Positions 20,253 through 28,328 of a DNA stretch of 34,337 nt are shown piece after piece. The position numbers and the translations under genes were made by a program. The stretch spans positions 1 to 34,337 of the forward strand of contig VGEV01000023.1 in the NCBI GenBank assembly GCA_016869175.1. Direction: 5' to 3'. How positions within the stretch are numbered: position 1 is the stretch's first letter; each line of letters starts with the position of its first letter. The notes beneath the pieces were generated by a model that was given only the letters and a program-made list of their open reading frames with translations, was not told where the DNA came from and did no database searches. The stretch is from Alphaproteobacteria bacterium. Its GTDB lineage: Bacteria; Pseudomonadota; Alphaproteobacteria; GCA-2731375.

Positions 20253-21623
20253 CTAGTTGCCGCCGCGATCGCCGAGCAGCGTCATGCCGCGCAGCAGGTC
20301 GAGAGCATAGGCGAGTTGGAAATCCTGCGTGTCACCGCCGATCCGGGCGATCAGCTTGGCCGCCTCCGAACCGACCGGCGGCGCTTCCGCGCCGGGCTTG
20401 CCGGCTTCGCCCGATTTCGGTTGCTTCTCGCTCGCCGCCGGTTTGCCGGCGTCCTTCGGCTTGCCCTTGTCCTCGAGATGGCGTGGCAAGTCGGCTTCGC
20501 TGCGCCGCGCCGGCGGCTTGTCCGCGCTTTCCACCTTGAGCTGTTCGACCTCGATATCGGGATCGATCCCCTTGGCCTGGATCGAGCGGCCGCTGGGCGT
20601 GTAGTAGAGCGCGGTGGTCAGCCGCAACGCACCGTGGCCGTGGATCGGTATGATGGTCTGCACCGAGCCCTTGCCGAAAGACTTGGTGCCGAGCACGATG
20701 GCGCGGCGGTGGTCCTGCAGGGCGCCGGCCACGATTTCCGACGCCGAGGCCGAGCCGCCGTTGATCAGCACGATGATCGGCTTGCCTTCGGCCAAGTCGC
20801 CCCGCCGCGCATTGTAGCGCTGCGCGTCGTCGTTGCGCCGGCCACGGGTGGAGACGATCTCGCCCTGTTCCAGGAAGGCGTCCGACACCGCCACGGCCTG
20901 GTCCAGCAGGCCACCGGGATTGTTGCGCAGGTCCAGGATGATGCCCTTCAGTTTGGGGCCCAGCTCTTCCTTGAACTTCTGCATCGCCTTTTTCAGGTTG
21001 GGCTCGGTCTGCTCGTTGAAGGTGGTGACGCGCACATAGCCGATCTCGCCTTCGTTGCGCGAACGTACCGACAAGATCTTGATGATGTCGCGGGTCAGCT
21101 TCACATCGAAGGGCTGCTCGTTGCCGCTGCGCAGCACGGTCAGCGTGATCGAGGAATTGACCGGCCCGCGCATCTTCTCGACCGCTTCCGACAGCGCCAA
21201 GCCCATGATCGGCTCGCCGTCCAGATGGGTGATCAGGTCGCCGGCCTTGATGCCGGACCGCGCCGCGGGCGTGTCGTCGATGGGCGAGACCACCTTGACC
21301 ACGCCGTTTTCCATGGTGACCTCGATCCCCAGGCCACCGAACTCACCGCGCGTCTGCACCTGCATGTCGCGGTAGTTCTTCTGGTTCAGGTAGCTGGAAT
21401 GCGGATCCAGGCTGCGCAGCATGCCGTTGATCGCCGCCTCGATCAGTTCGGGATCCTGCGTCTCGTTCACATAGTCGGCGCGGATGCGTTCGAACACATC
21501 GCCGAACAGATTGAGTTGCCGATAGGTCTCGGAACTGGCCGCGGCCGCCGGAGACAACGCACCCACGCTCGCGCCAACCATGGTTCCGGCGAACGCAAGC
21601 GCCGCTGCAAGCCTCTTACGCAT
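20253..21623 (-). CDS. ctpA: C-terminal processing peptidase, S41 family
   Basis: A 456-residue secreted protease. It has a signal peptide (about 1-28, ending AAAAS), an N-terminal helical part with 'ADYVNETQDPELIEAAINGMLRSLDPHSSYL', a PDZ domain (about 90-170) and the S41 catalytic domain. The catalytic Ser lies in GGSASASEI (289-297) and Lys in GTKSFGKG (312-319). The last ~90 residues contain a Lys/Pro/Glu-rich linker and a short conserved end. CtpA proteins trim periplasmic substrates, including cell-wall hydrolases. ATG 21623 overlaps the envC stop as TAATG, so the two are translationally coupled; an ATG 36 bp upstream is inside envC and gives no proper signal peptide. Confidence 0.94.
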   Translation of the reverse strand: MRKRLAAALAFAGTMVGASVGALSPAAAASSETYRQLNLFGDVFERIRADYVNETQDPELIEAAINGMLRSLDPHSSYLNQKNYRDMQVQTRGEFGGLGIEVTMENGVVKVVSPIDDTPAARSGIKAGDLITHLDGEPIMGLALSEAVEKMRGPVNSSITLTVLRSGNEQPFDVKLTRDIIKILSVRSRNEGEIGYVRVTTFNEQTEPNLKKAMQKFKEELGPKLKGIILDLRNNPGGLLDQAVAVSDAFLEQGEIVSTRGRRNDDAQRYNARRGDLAEGKPIIVLINGGSASASEIVAGALQDHRRAIVLGTKSFGKGSVQTIIPIHGHGALRLTTALYYTPSGRSIQAKGIDPDIEVEQLKVESADKPPARRSEADLPRHLEDKGKPKDAGKPAASEKQPKSGEAGKPGAEAPPVGSEAAKLIARIGGDTQDFQLAYALDLLRGMTLLGDRGGN

Positions 21624-22912
21624 TATCCGCTGACCTTTCCTTTTGGCGGGGCGATCCATGCTGCGGGATCGATCGGCTCGCCCTTGGCGCGAACCTCCAG
21701 ATAAAGGGTCCGCTCGCCTTCGCCGCGCCCCATCTCGCCAACGGGTTCGCCTCGCCGCACGCTATGACCGACTTCGGTATGCAGCCTTGCCAAGCCCGCC
21801 AGCAGAACATGATAGCCGTCGCCGTGCGCCAGGATCAAGACGAGCCCATAGTCGCGAAACGGCCCGGCGAAGGCCACCCGGCCGTGATAGGGCGCCACCA
21901 CTGTCGCCTCCGACCGGGTGGCGATGCGCCAGCCCCGTGCCCTCTGCCCTGCGGCATTGCTCTCTCCAAACTGGCCGATCGTCTCGCCGGCGACCGGCGA
22001 CAGGATCAGCCCGCGCGCCTTAGCAAATGGTTGTGCGACGGCATCCTTCGCAAGGCCCGGGTCGGCGGGCTGAAGGACGGCCGGTTCCGCCCGGCGCGGC
22101 TGGGACTGGCGGGACTCGGTCTCGGCGCGCTGCCGCTCCTGCTCAGCCCGGCGTGCCTGTTCCTCCGCCGCGCGGCGGGCTTGCGCCTCCTCTTCCAGCC
22201 GGCGCACGAGCTGTTTCAGGTCCGCCGCCTGCCCCGTCAGCCCGGCCAGGCGCAGGCTTTCCTGCTGGCCGGCCTGCCGGGCATGGCCTTCATCCAGCTC
22301 GCGTTGGCGCAACAGATCGGCCAGCCGGCGACGCTCCAGGGCAAGCGTCGACTGTTCCGTCGCCAGCCGGGCCTGCTCCGTCGCCAGGTCGCTCTCGTGT
22401 TCGGCCAGCCGCGCCAAGCGCTGGTTCAGCGCTGCCACCTGGTCGGCAATGCTCTCGCCGGCGGCCGCCAACAGCCGGCTGCCGCGCACCACTTGCAATG
22501 TGCCTCCCGGTGCCAGCAGGGCGGTGCCCGGCGGCTGCCGCGCCAGCCGCGCCAGCGTCTCGGCCAGCCGCGCCAGCTCCTCGCGGTTTGCCTGCAAGTC
22601 CTGTCGCTGCGTTGCGATCTCTGCCTGGAGCGCGGCCGCCCGCGCCTCGGCGTCGCTCAGGCGCAGTTCTGCCGCCTGCACCCGCTCCGCCGTATCGGCC
22701 AGCTTCTGGCCGATCGCCTGCACCTCGCGCTGCAGCCGCTCGGCATCCTGGCGCAGTTCGCGCTGCTGCTCCTGGGACTTGCCGATCTCCTTCTCGACCG
22801 CATCGAGTTGCCGGCGCGGCTCCGCCGCATCGGCGGCCCCGGCCGGCGGCGTTCCGCCAGGCCAAGCCAGAAAGCCAAGCACCAAGCCCCAGGTTGCCAG
22901 GTTCCTAGGCAA
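21623..22912 (-). CDS. envC: EnvC-like murein hydrolase activator with degenerate M23 domain
   Basis: A 429-residue protein. It has a signal peptide (about 1-26), a very long Gln/Glu/Arg/Ala-rich coiled coil (about 32-275) and a C-terminal LytM/M23 domain (about 300-420). In the M23 domain the metal ligands are missing. The first His-x(n)-Asp pair is absent around 'ESNAAGQRARGWRI', and the second motif reads 'HVLLAGL' where active enzymes have a His before the Leu. Such degenerate LytM proteins do not cut peptidoglycan; they activate amidases (AmiA/B/C type) at division sites. The gene follows gpmI with an 8-bp overlap and precedes ctpA with a TAATG overlap, a conserved trio in alphaproteobacteria. 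Confidence 0.88.
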   Translation of the reverse strand: MPRNLATWGLVLGFLAWPGGTPPAGAADAAEPRRQLDAVEKEIGKSQEQQRELRQDAERLQREVQAIGQKLADTAERVQAAELRLSDAEARAAALQAEIATQRQDLQANREELARLAETLARLARQPPGTALLAPGGTLQVVRGSRLLAAAGESIADQVAALNQRLARLAEHESDLATEQARLATEQSTLALERRRLADLLRQRELDEGHARQAGQQESLRLAGLTGQAADLKQLVRRLEEEAQARRAAEEQARRAEQERQRAETESRQSQPRRAEPAVLQPADPGLAKDAVAQPFAKARGLILSPVAGETIGQFGESNAAGQRARGWRIATRSEATVVAPYHGRVAFAGPFRDYGLVLILAHGDGYHVLLAGLARLHTEVGHSVRRGEPVGEMGRGEGERTLYLEVRAKGEPIDPAAWIAPPKGKVSG

Positions 22913-24488
22913 TCGCGCGCCGCAACGCTGGCACGCCCCGGCACAGCAGCGAACGGCCGGTCATCAGCACCGGCTGCGGCAGCCCCAGCAATTGCAGCAG
23001 GGTGGGCGCGATGTCGGCCAGCCGCCCGTCCGCCAGGGTTACCGCATGGCCGGCATTGAGCAACAGGGCGGGCACCGGGTTGGTGCTGTGCGCCGTCTGT
23101 GGCTCGCCGCTGTCCGGATCGCGCATCTGCTCGCAATTGCCGTGGTCCGCCGTAATGAACAGGCAGCCGCCCGCCGCGCGGACCGCCGCCTCCAGTCGGC
23201 CAAGGCAGCGGTCCACCGCACCCACCGCCTGGATCGCCGCCTGCAAGTTGCCGGTATGTCCCACCATGTCGGGGTTGGCGTAGTTCACCACGATGAAGTC
23301 GAATCGGCCCGAGCGAATCGCTTGTTCCAGTCTAGCCGTGACTTCGTAGGCTGACATTTCCGGCTGCAGGTCATAGGTGGCAACTTTCGGCGAAGGCACC
23401 AGGATCCGTTCCTCGCCCGCAAACACCCGCTCCTCGCCGCCGTTCAGGAAGAAGGTGACGTGCGCGTATTTCTCGGTCTCGGCGATGCGCAATTGGCATA
23501 GGCCGGCTGCGGCCACCACCTCGCCGATTGTCGCCTCCAGCGGCTCGGCCGGGAACAACGCCGGCAGGAACGCATCGAGCGCCGTGGAATAGCTTGCCAG
23601 GCCCAGGCCCGCGGCGAACCGGACGGTGCGTTGCCGCGGGAAGCCGTCGAACCGGGGGTCGAGCAGGGCGGTCAGGATCTCGCGCGCGCGGTCGGCGCGG
23701 AAATTGGCGAACAGCAAGCCGTCGCCGTCGGCCATCCCGCGATAGCCGGCCAATGCCACCGGCTCGAGGAATTCGTCGGTGCGGCCCTGGGCGTAGCTGT
23801 GCTGGATGGCGGCGTCGGCGTCCGTTGCGACGGCGCCCTCGCCGTCGACCAGCAAGGCATAGGCCCGCGCCACCCGTTCCCAACGCCTGTCGCGATCCAT
23901 GGCGAAGTAGCGGCCGCAGAGACTGGCCAGTCGGATGCCGGTCTGGCCGGCCACCGCGGCCAGGAAATCCCGGACATGGGCGGCGGCGCTCTGCGGCGGG
24001 GTGTCGCGACCGTCGAGAAAGGCATGCACCGCAACCGGCACGCCCGCCCCCGCCAACAGCCAGGCCAGGGCCGCGACATGCGCCTGGTGCGCATGCACGC
24101 CGCCCGGCGACAGCAGGCCCATCAGGTGGCAGCGGCCGCCGCTCCGCCGCAGCTTGGCGACGAAATCGTCCAGCGCCGCGTTCCGCGCCAGCGAGCCGTC
24201 GGCGATGGCGCGGTCGATCCGCGGCAGATCCTGATAGACCACGCGGCCGGCACCGATATTCTGGTGACCGACCTCGGAATTACCCATCTGCCCCTCGGGC
24301 AGGCCCACATCGCCGGCCGAGGTCTTCAGCAGGGCGTGCGGCTCGTTTGCCCACCAGCGCTTGAAATTCGGCGTCTCGCCCAGCGCAATGGCGTTGTCCT
24401 GGCGCGTTTCGCTGTGCCCCCAGCCGTCCAGGATGCACAACACCACCGGTCGCCGGCGGGGAAGGTGAGGGGGCTCAGGTTCGGTCAT
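22905..24488 (-). CDS. gpmI: 2,3-bisphosphoglycerate-independent phosphoglycerate mutase
   Basis: A 527-residue Mn-dependent enzyme of the alkaline phosphatase superfamily that interconverts 3- and 2-phosphoglycerate. Visible are 'LCILDGWGHSE' (metal-binding Asp), 'TSAGDVGLPEGQMGNSEVGH' (phospho-accepting Ser region), 'FLDGRDTPP', 'ANPDMVGHTG' and 'ITADHGNCEQM'. The start at ATG 24488 lies 9 bp after the enolase-superfamily gene and has only a poor ribosome-binding site, so expression may depend on coupling to that gene. The N-terminal ~13 residues (Pro/Arg-rich) are somewhat longer than usual; a GTG about 13 codons in is an alternative start. Confidence 0.96.
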   Translation of the reverse strand: MTEPEPPHLPRRRPVVLCILDGWGHSETRQDNAIALGETPNFKRWWANEPHALLKTSAGDVGLPEGQMGNSEVGHQNIGAGRVVYQDLPRIDRAIADGSLARNAALDDFVAKLRRSGGRCHLMGLLSPGGVHAHQAHVAALAWLLAGAGVPVAVHAFLDGRDTPPQSAAAHVRDFLAAVAGQTGIRLASLCGRYFAMDRDRRWERVARAYALLVDGEGAVATDADAAIQHSYAQGRTDEFLEPVALAGYRGMADGDGLLFANFRADRAREILTALLDPRFDGFPRQRTVRFAAGLGLASYSTALDAFLPALFPAEPLEATIGEVVAAAGLCQLRIAETEKYAHVTFFLNGGEERVFAGEERILVPSPKVATYDLQPEMSAYEVTARLEQAIRSGRFDFIVVNYANPDMVGHTGNLQAAIQAVGAVDRCLGRLEAAVRAAGGCLFITADHGNCEQMRDPDSGEPQTAHSTNPVPALLLNAGHAVTLADGRLADIAPTLLQLLGLPQPVLMTGRSLLCRGVPALRRAIA

Positions 24489-24497
24489 GGCAATCGT

Positions 24498-25661
24498 TCA
24501 GGCTGGCACCGCGTAGCCGCGGAGATAGTCCCAATCGAGTTCGACGCCAAGGCCCGGGCCTTCCGGCAGGCCGACGCTGCCGCCGCTTTCGCGCACCTGC
24601 GCCAGGATGCGCAAGGGCCGTTGCAGCATGGCGTCGCGAAAGCGGCTCTCGGTCGTATCGAACTCTAGCATGGGCGGGGTTGGCGCGATGCCGCCGGGCA
24701 AGTCCGGCAACGCGGCCAGCAGATGCAAGTTCACGGCCACCGACAAGTTGGAACCCCAGACATGGTTAACCACCGGCACGAAGTGAGCATGCGCCAGGGC
24801 CACGATCTTGAGATACTCGCTGATGCCGCCCAGCCCGCAGACCTCGGGCTGCACCAGATCGACACAACGTCCTTCCAGCAGGTCGCGGAAGCCCCAGCGA
24901 GTGAACTCGCCTTCGCCACCGGCGATCGGCATGTCGAGTGCCTGGGCCAGGTCGCGATAGCCCTGGCGGTCCTCGTTGGCGACCGGCTCCTCGAACCAGG
25001 CGACCCCCAGCCGTTCCAGTTCGCGCCCCAGGGGCAGGGCTTCTCGCGCGGTGTAGCAACGGTTGGCGTCGACCATCAGGTCGATATCGTCGCCGATCGC
25101 CTGCCGCACGGCCGTCGCCAACGCCAGGTCGGGCTTCGGACCCAGCCCGATCTTCATCTTCAGCGCGCGAAAGCCGAGGCCGACCAGTTCGCGTGCTTCG
25201 TCGGCGAAGCTGTTGGCCAGGCCCGCCTCCCGGCGCAACATCATGCCGTAGCCATAGACCGGAATGCGTTGCCGGCAGGGGCCGCCCAGCAGGCGGTAGA
25301 GCGGCAGGTTGGCGGCCTTGCCGGCGATGTCCCAGAGCGCGATGTTGATGCCGCTCAAGGCCTGCAGCAACAGGCCTTTCTGCCCATGGTCGCGCAGACC
25401 GTTGTACACCTTGTGCCACAGTCGTTCGCGCGCCAGCGCGTCCTCGCCCAGCAGCAGCGGCGCCAGGGTGCGTTCGACGATGGCCCGGTTGGCGAGCGCC
25501 ACCGTGCCCGCCCCGAAACACTCGCCAAGGCCGATCAGGCCTTCGTCGGTGACGACCTCGACGAAATGCGCCGTGCGCTCGCTGTAATAGGCTTGGCTGT
25601 AGCCCAGTTCGTGGGTCAGGGGATGGCGGAACACGTGGCTGCGGATGGCCACGATCTTCAT
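24498..25661 (-). CDS. Mandelate racemase / muconate lactonizing enzyme-type enolase-superfamily protein
   Basis: A 387-residue (beta/alpha)7beta-barrel enzyme. The N-terminal capping domain has 'GLIGLGECFG', and the barrel shows a KxK pair (Lys168, Lys170 in KMK), metal ligands Asp198, Glu224 and Glu250 (DANR, FEEP, GGEGE) and His300 in NHVWG. The KxK plus His arrangement is that of the mandelate racemase subgroup, which abstracts a proton next to a carboxylate, typically racemising or dehydrating hydroxy acids or sugar acids. The substrate is not readable. ATG 25661 overlaps the stop of the selenoprotein gene as ATGA, so the two are coupled; upstream in-frame ATGs are rejected. It is not part of the usual rlmH-gpmI neighbourhood, so it seems to have been added together with the selenoprotein gene. 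Confidence 0.88.
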   Translation of the reverse strand: MKIVAIRSHVFRHPLTHELGYSQAYYSERTAHFVEVVTDEGLIGLGECFGAGTVALANRAIVERTLAPLLLGEDALARERLWHKVYNGLRDHGQKGLLLQALSGINIALWDIAGKAANLPLYRLLGGPCRQRIPVYGYGMMLRREAGLANSFADEARELVGLGFRALKMKIGLGPKPDLALATAVRQAIGDDIDLMVDANRCYTAREALPLGRELERLGVAWFEEPVANEDRQGYRDLAQALDMPIAGGEGEFTRWGFRDLLEGRCVDLVQPEVCGLGGISEYLKIVALAHAHFVPVVNHVWGSNLSVAVNLHLLAALPDLPGGIAPTPPMLEFDTTESRFRDAMLQRPLRILAQVRESGGSVGLPEGPGLGVELDWDYLRGYAVPA

Positions 25662-26779
25662 TGCCGGGCGCCGCCTTTCTCGCCGGCGGCGGCGAACCGG
25701 TCGATGCCGATCGCGCCACGGAAATCGGCGGTGTCGTCCGCCTTCCATTGCTCGAGCGGAATGCCGGTGGCGTCGGCCACCCGGTCGATGGCGTTGAACA
25801 GCCCGGCGACCGCGGCCGCGTCGATCAGCCCCGCCCCGCCCAGCGCGGACGCCAGTTCGGCCCGCGCGTCGACCAGCGCCGGCTGATCGCGCGCCACCAC
25901 GGCCTCCGCGAAGCGCAGCAGCGGGCCGCCCTGGGGAACGCTGCCGCCCCGCCCGTCGTCACCCGCCGTCATCACCGAAAGCACATAGTCCGCACCCGCG
26001 TGTTGGCCGCTCGCACGGAGCAGCTGCGCATGGCTGGTGGTTCAATAGACGCACTGGTTCAAGGCCGAGACACGTCCGGCGATCAGTTCGATCTGCGCAT
26101 GGCTGATCGCGCGCGGTTCGCGCGCGTAGTCGCGCATCGCCGCCGCCGGCAGATACTGCGTTTCAACCAGGTCGAAGAAACCGCGCACCTCATCCGGCAC
26201 CAAACTCAGGGCCTGGCGTACATAGGCGCCGGTGCTCCCGGCATAGAGGTCGGCTTCCGCGGGCTGCACGGTCTTGGGATGGATCATCGGCACCCAGGCC
26301 CGTCCGGCGTCGAGGCCGGTGGGGCGATAGCCGCTGGGCGCGCCCGATACCGGCACCGGCAGCGGCCAAGGCGCAAGGCCAAGCGCCAGTCGGAACGTGT
26401 CGACCGCCGTCACCGTCGCCACCACGCCGATCAGCTCGACATATTGCTCGTCCGACAAGCCCTGGCCACGCAGGCCTTCCCGCCAGGCCCGGCTGAGCCG
26501 GCCGGGGTCGCTGACGATGCGATGCACCGCCTCGACCTGCGGCAAGGGCAAGGCGCCCAGGCTGTCGTGCCGACCCGGCACCGCGCCCGGCGTCAGCGCC
26601 GCGCTCCGCTCCCGGCACAGCCGGCAGTTCTGCGCCTGCCGGGCCTCGGCCGCGATGGCCACGCGCTCGGCGCCGGAGAACCACGTCCCGGCCCGGGCCA
26701 GTCGTCGCCAAGCCCGCGCATGCGCAGCCTGCAGGTCCTCGCGCACTGGCCATGGCGCGTCGTCATGGTTCACGGACAT
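25658..26779 (-). CDS. Alkylhydroperoxidase (AhpD/CMD)-related selenoprotein; in-frame TGA at 26042-26044 read as Sec
   Basis: A 373-residue product if TGA 26042-26044 is read as selenocysteine. Residues 240-250 then read Leu-Asn-Gln-Cys243-Val-Tyr-Sec246-Thr-Thr-Ser-His250, the CxxCxxxH site of AhpD/carboxymuconolactone decarboxylase-like redox enzymes with Sec replacing the second Cys. The frame continues 127 codons past the TGA with similar composition and ends in an ATGA overlap with the next gene, as expected for an intact ORF. The N-terminal half is a second, diverged CMD-like domain with a CRLC pair (Cys52, Cys55) but no His four residues on. The middle segment 'PDEVRGFFDLVETQYL' leads into the C-terminal domain. 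ATG 26779 has a good AGGGAAG ribosome-binding site. A hairpin fitting a bacterial SECIS follows the TGA. The family function is probably thiol/selenol peroxidase or reductase; the substrate is unknown. Sec insertion is inferred, since selA/B/C/D are not in the window. Confidence 0.87.
26006..26024 (-). promoter_or_regulatory. Putative bacterial SECIS hairpin
   Basis: On the minus strand, 17 nt after the TGA, GCTGCTC (26024-26018) pairs with GAGCGGC (26012-26006), seven pairs including one G-U, closing a 5-nt loop CGTGC (26017-26013). The loop begins 24 nt after the TGA. Bacterial SECIS elements are known to be short coding-region hairpins just after the UGA, with a small apical loop that has a G among its first two bases; this one fits. 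SelB binding is inferred. Confidence 0.72.
26042..26044 (-). other. Sec-encoding TGA codon (recoding site)
   Basis: An in-frame TGA at codon 246 of the alkylhydroperoxidase-related gene, preceded by TGC-GTC-TAT (Cys-Val-Tyr) and followed by ACC-ACC-AGC-CAT (Thr-Thr-Ser-His). TGA is used as a normal stop by several neighbours (for example rppH, the SDR at 8528 and the deacetylase), so a general TGA-to-Trp code is excluded. Confidence 0.85.
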
Positions 26780-26830
26780 GTCGCTTCCCTGTGGTTGCCT
26801 GCGCCTGTGGTCGATGATGCCCCATGTCGG

Positions 26831-27286
26831 CTAGCGGTGATAGGGATGGCCGGCCAGAATGCTGGCCGCGCGATAGAGCTGCTCGGCCAACAGCACCCGC
26901 GCCAGCAGGTGCGGCCAAGTCATGGGCCCAAGCGATAGCCGTGTTTGCGCACGCGCCGCCACGACTTGGTGCAGCCCCTCGGCGCCGCCGATCACAAAGG
27001 CGAGATCGCGCGGACCGCGCTCCCGCCATTGCCCCAGCAGCCCGGCAAAGCCGGCGCTGTCGAGCGCCGGGCCGGCGCGGTCGAGCGCCACCAGATGGGC
27101 GCCGGCGGGCACTTTCGCCAGCAGCAGCTCGCCCTCGCGCCGGGTCAACTCGGCGGCATGGAGCCGTCGGCGCTCGACCACCTCGACCACACGCGTGGGC
27201 CAGGGCAGCCGCCGCAGGTAGAGCTCGACCAGGGCCTGTTCCGGCGTGCCGTCGGCCTTGCCCACCGCCAGCAGGGTGAGCCGCAC
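26831..27286 (-). CDS. rlmH: 23S rRNA (pseudouridine-1915-N3) methyltransferase
   Basis: A 151-residue SPOUT-class methyltransferase that acts on helix 69 of 23S rRNA in assembled 70S ribosomes using S-adenosylmethionine. The knot region 'LAFVIGGAEGLHQVV', the 'LSLGPMTWPHLLARVLLAEQLYRA' segment and the terminal 'AGHPYHR' are characteristic, as is the N-terminal 'MRLTLLAVGK'. It starts 9 bp after rsfS. A 51-bp gap without obvious signal separates it from the selenoprotein gene. Confidence 0.96.
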   Translation of the reverse strand: MRLTLLAVGKADGTPEQALVELYLRRLPWPTRVVEVVERRRLHAAELTRREGELLLAKVPAGAHLVALDRAGPALDSAGFAGLLGQWRERGPRDLAFVIGGAEGLHQVVAARAQTRLSLGPMTWPHLLARVLLAEQLYRAASILAGHPYHR

Positions 27287-27295
27287 CGGCAGGGC

Positions 27296-27634
27296 TTAGC
27301 CGGTGGCCCGCGCCCGCGCTTCGGGCAACGCCATCGACCACATCTTCTCGAGATTGTAGAAGCGCCGGGTCTCGGCGCGGAACAGATGGACGATGACGTC
27401 GCCGGCGTCCAGCAGCACCCAGTCCGATTGACGCTCGCCTTCGACCCGGCATGGCCCGTGGCCGGCGGCCTTCAGCTTTTGCTGCAGGTGGTCGGCCATG
27501 GCGGCCAAGTGCCGCTGCGAGCGGCCGGTCGCCACCACCATGCAATCCGCGATGCTGCTCTTGCCGGTCAATTCGATCACGACGATGTCCTCGGCCTTGT
27601 CATCGTCGAGGGAATGGACCACCAGGTCCACCAT
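27296..27634 (-). CDS. rsfS: Ribosome silencing factor
   Basis: A 112-residue RsfS (formerly IojAP/YbeB) protein. It binds ribosomal protein L14 and blocks joining of the subunits in starvation or stationary phase. Seen: 'LDDDKAEDIVVIELTGKSSIADCMVVATGRSQRHLAAMADHL', 'DWVLLDAGDVIVHLF' and 'RRFYNLEKMW'. ATG 27634 gives the normal length; the frame is open further upstream, but that part is a shadow of nadD. It lies 46 bp downstream of nadD, as in many bacteria. Confidence 0.95.
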   Translation of the reverse strand: MVDLVVHSLDDDKAEDIVVIELTGKSSIADCMVVATGRSQRHLAAMADHLQQKLKAAGHGPCRVEGERQSDWVLLDAGDVIVHLFRAETRRFYNLEKMWSMALPEARARATG

Positions 27635-27680
27635 ACCACGCTCGGTCCGCGACCGCTCCGTCTCTCTGGCGATGGCGACG

Positions 27681-28328
27681 CTACTCCCAGACCCGCGCCG
27701 TTGCGGACGGCGCCCCGTCCCCGCCGGCGGCTTGCTGCCTCGCCGCGCGGATCGCCGTGGCGGAAGCCGGATGCACTTGCAGGCGCAACAGGCTCCACGC
27801 CGGCGGCGACCGGCCGAAAAGACCGCGCGGCTCGCGCACCTGGTTGCTCCGAAAGCGCGCGCCGGCTTGCCCCGCCAGGGCCATGTAAACATAGGAGCCG
27901 CGCTCGAAGACCGCAATCGGCACTGTGGATAAGATCGTGCGCCAACGCCGCCAACGCGGCAATTGCAACAGGTTGTCGGTCCCCATCAGCCAGACAAACC
28001 GGGCGCGTGGAAAGCGCCGGCGCAGCGCCTTCAGGCTGTCCGCCGTGTGGCGGGTGCCGAGCCGGCGCTCCAGGTCGCCGACCCGGATCGCCGGATGGCG
28101 GGCGATCGCCCGTGCGCCGGCCAGCCGTTCGGCCAGCGCGGCCATCCCGGCCGTCGGCTTGAGCGGGTTCTGCGGCGAGACCAGCCACCAGACCTGTGCC
28201 AGGCGCAACCGGCCGAGGGCCAGCAGGCTGATATGGCGGTGGCCGTCATGCGCGGGGTTGAACGAACCGCCCAGCAGGCCGATGCGCTGGCGGGTATCGC
28301 CGCGGAGCGGCGGGCCTAGGGCCGGCAC
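27681..28328 (-). CDS. nadD: Nicotinate-nucleotide adenylyltransferase
   Basis: A 215-residue enzyme that makes nicotinic acid adenine dinucleotide from nicotinate mononucleotide and ATP, the penultimate step of NAD synthesis. The nucleotidyltransferase motif [14 protein letters not shown] (with the HxGH-type signature ending) is at about 17-30, followed by '[11 protein letters not shown]', '[16 protein letters not shown]' and a late 'SATAIR' in place of the common ISST.IR. ATG 28328 overlaps the proA end by 13 bp, and proA-nadD-rsfS-rlmH are evidently co-transcribed. Confidence 0.95.
   Translation of the reverse strand: MPALGPPLRGDTRQRIGLLGGSFNPAHDGHRHISLLALGRLRLAQVWWLVSPQNPLKPTAGMAALAERLAGARAIARHPAIRVGDLERRLGTRHTADSLKALRRRFPRARFVWLMGTDNLLQLPRWRRWRTILSTVPIAVFERGSYVYMALAGQAGARFRSNQVREPRGLFGRSPPAWSLLRLQVHPASATAIRAARQQAAGGDGAPSATARVWE

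Noticed and set aside
26042-26044. TGA as a nonsense mutation that makes the alkylhydroperoxidase gene a pseudogene
   Set aside because: The TGA sits exactly at the catalytic second Cys position, the frame remains open for 127 codons and keeps its overlap with the next gene, and a SECIS-like hairpin follows. A random mutation is less likely than Sec.
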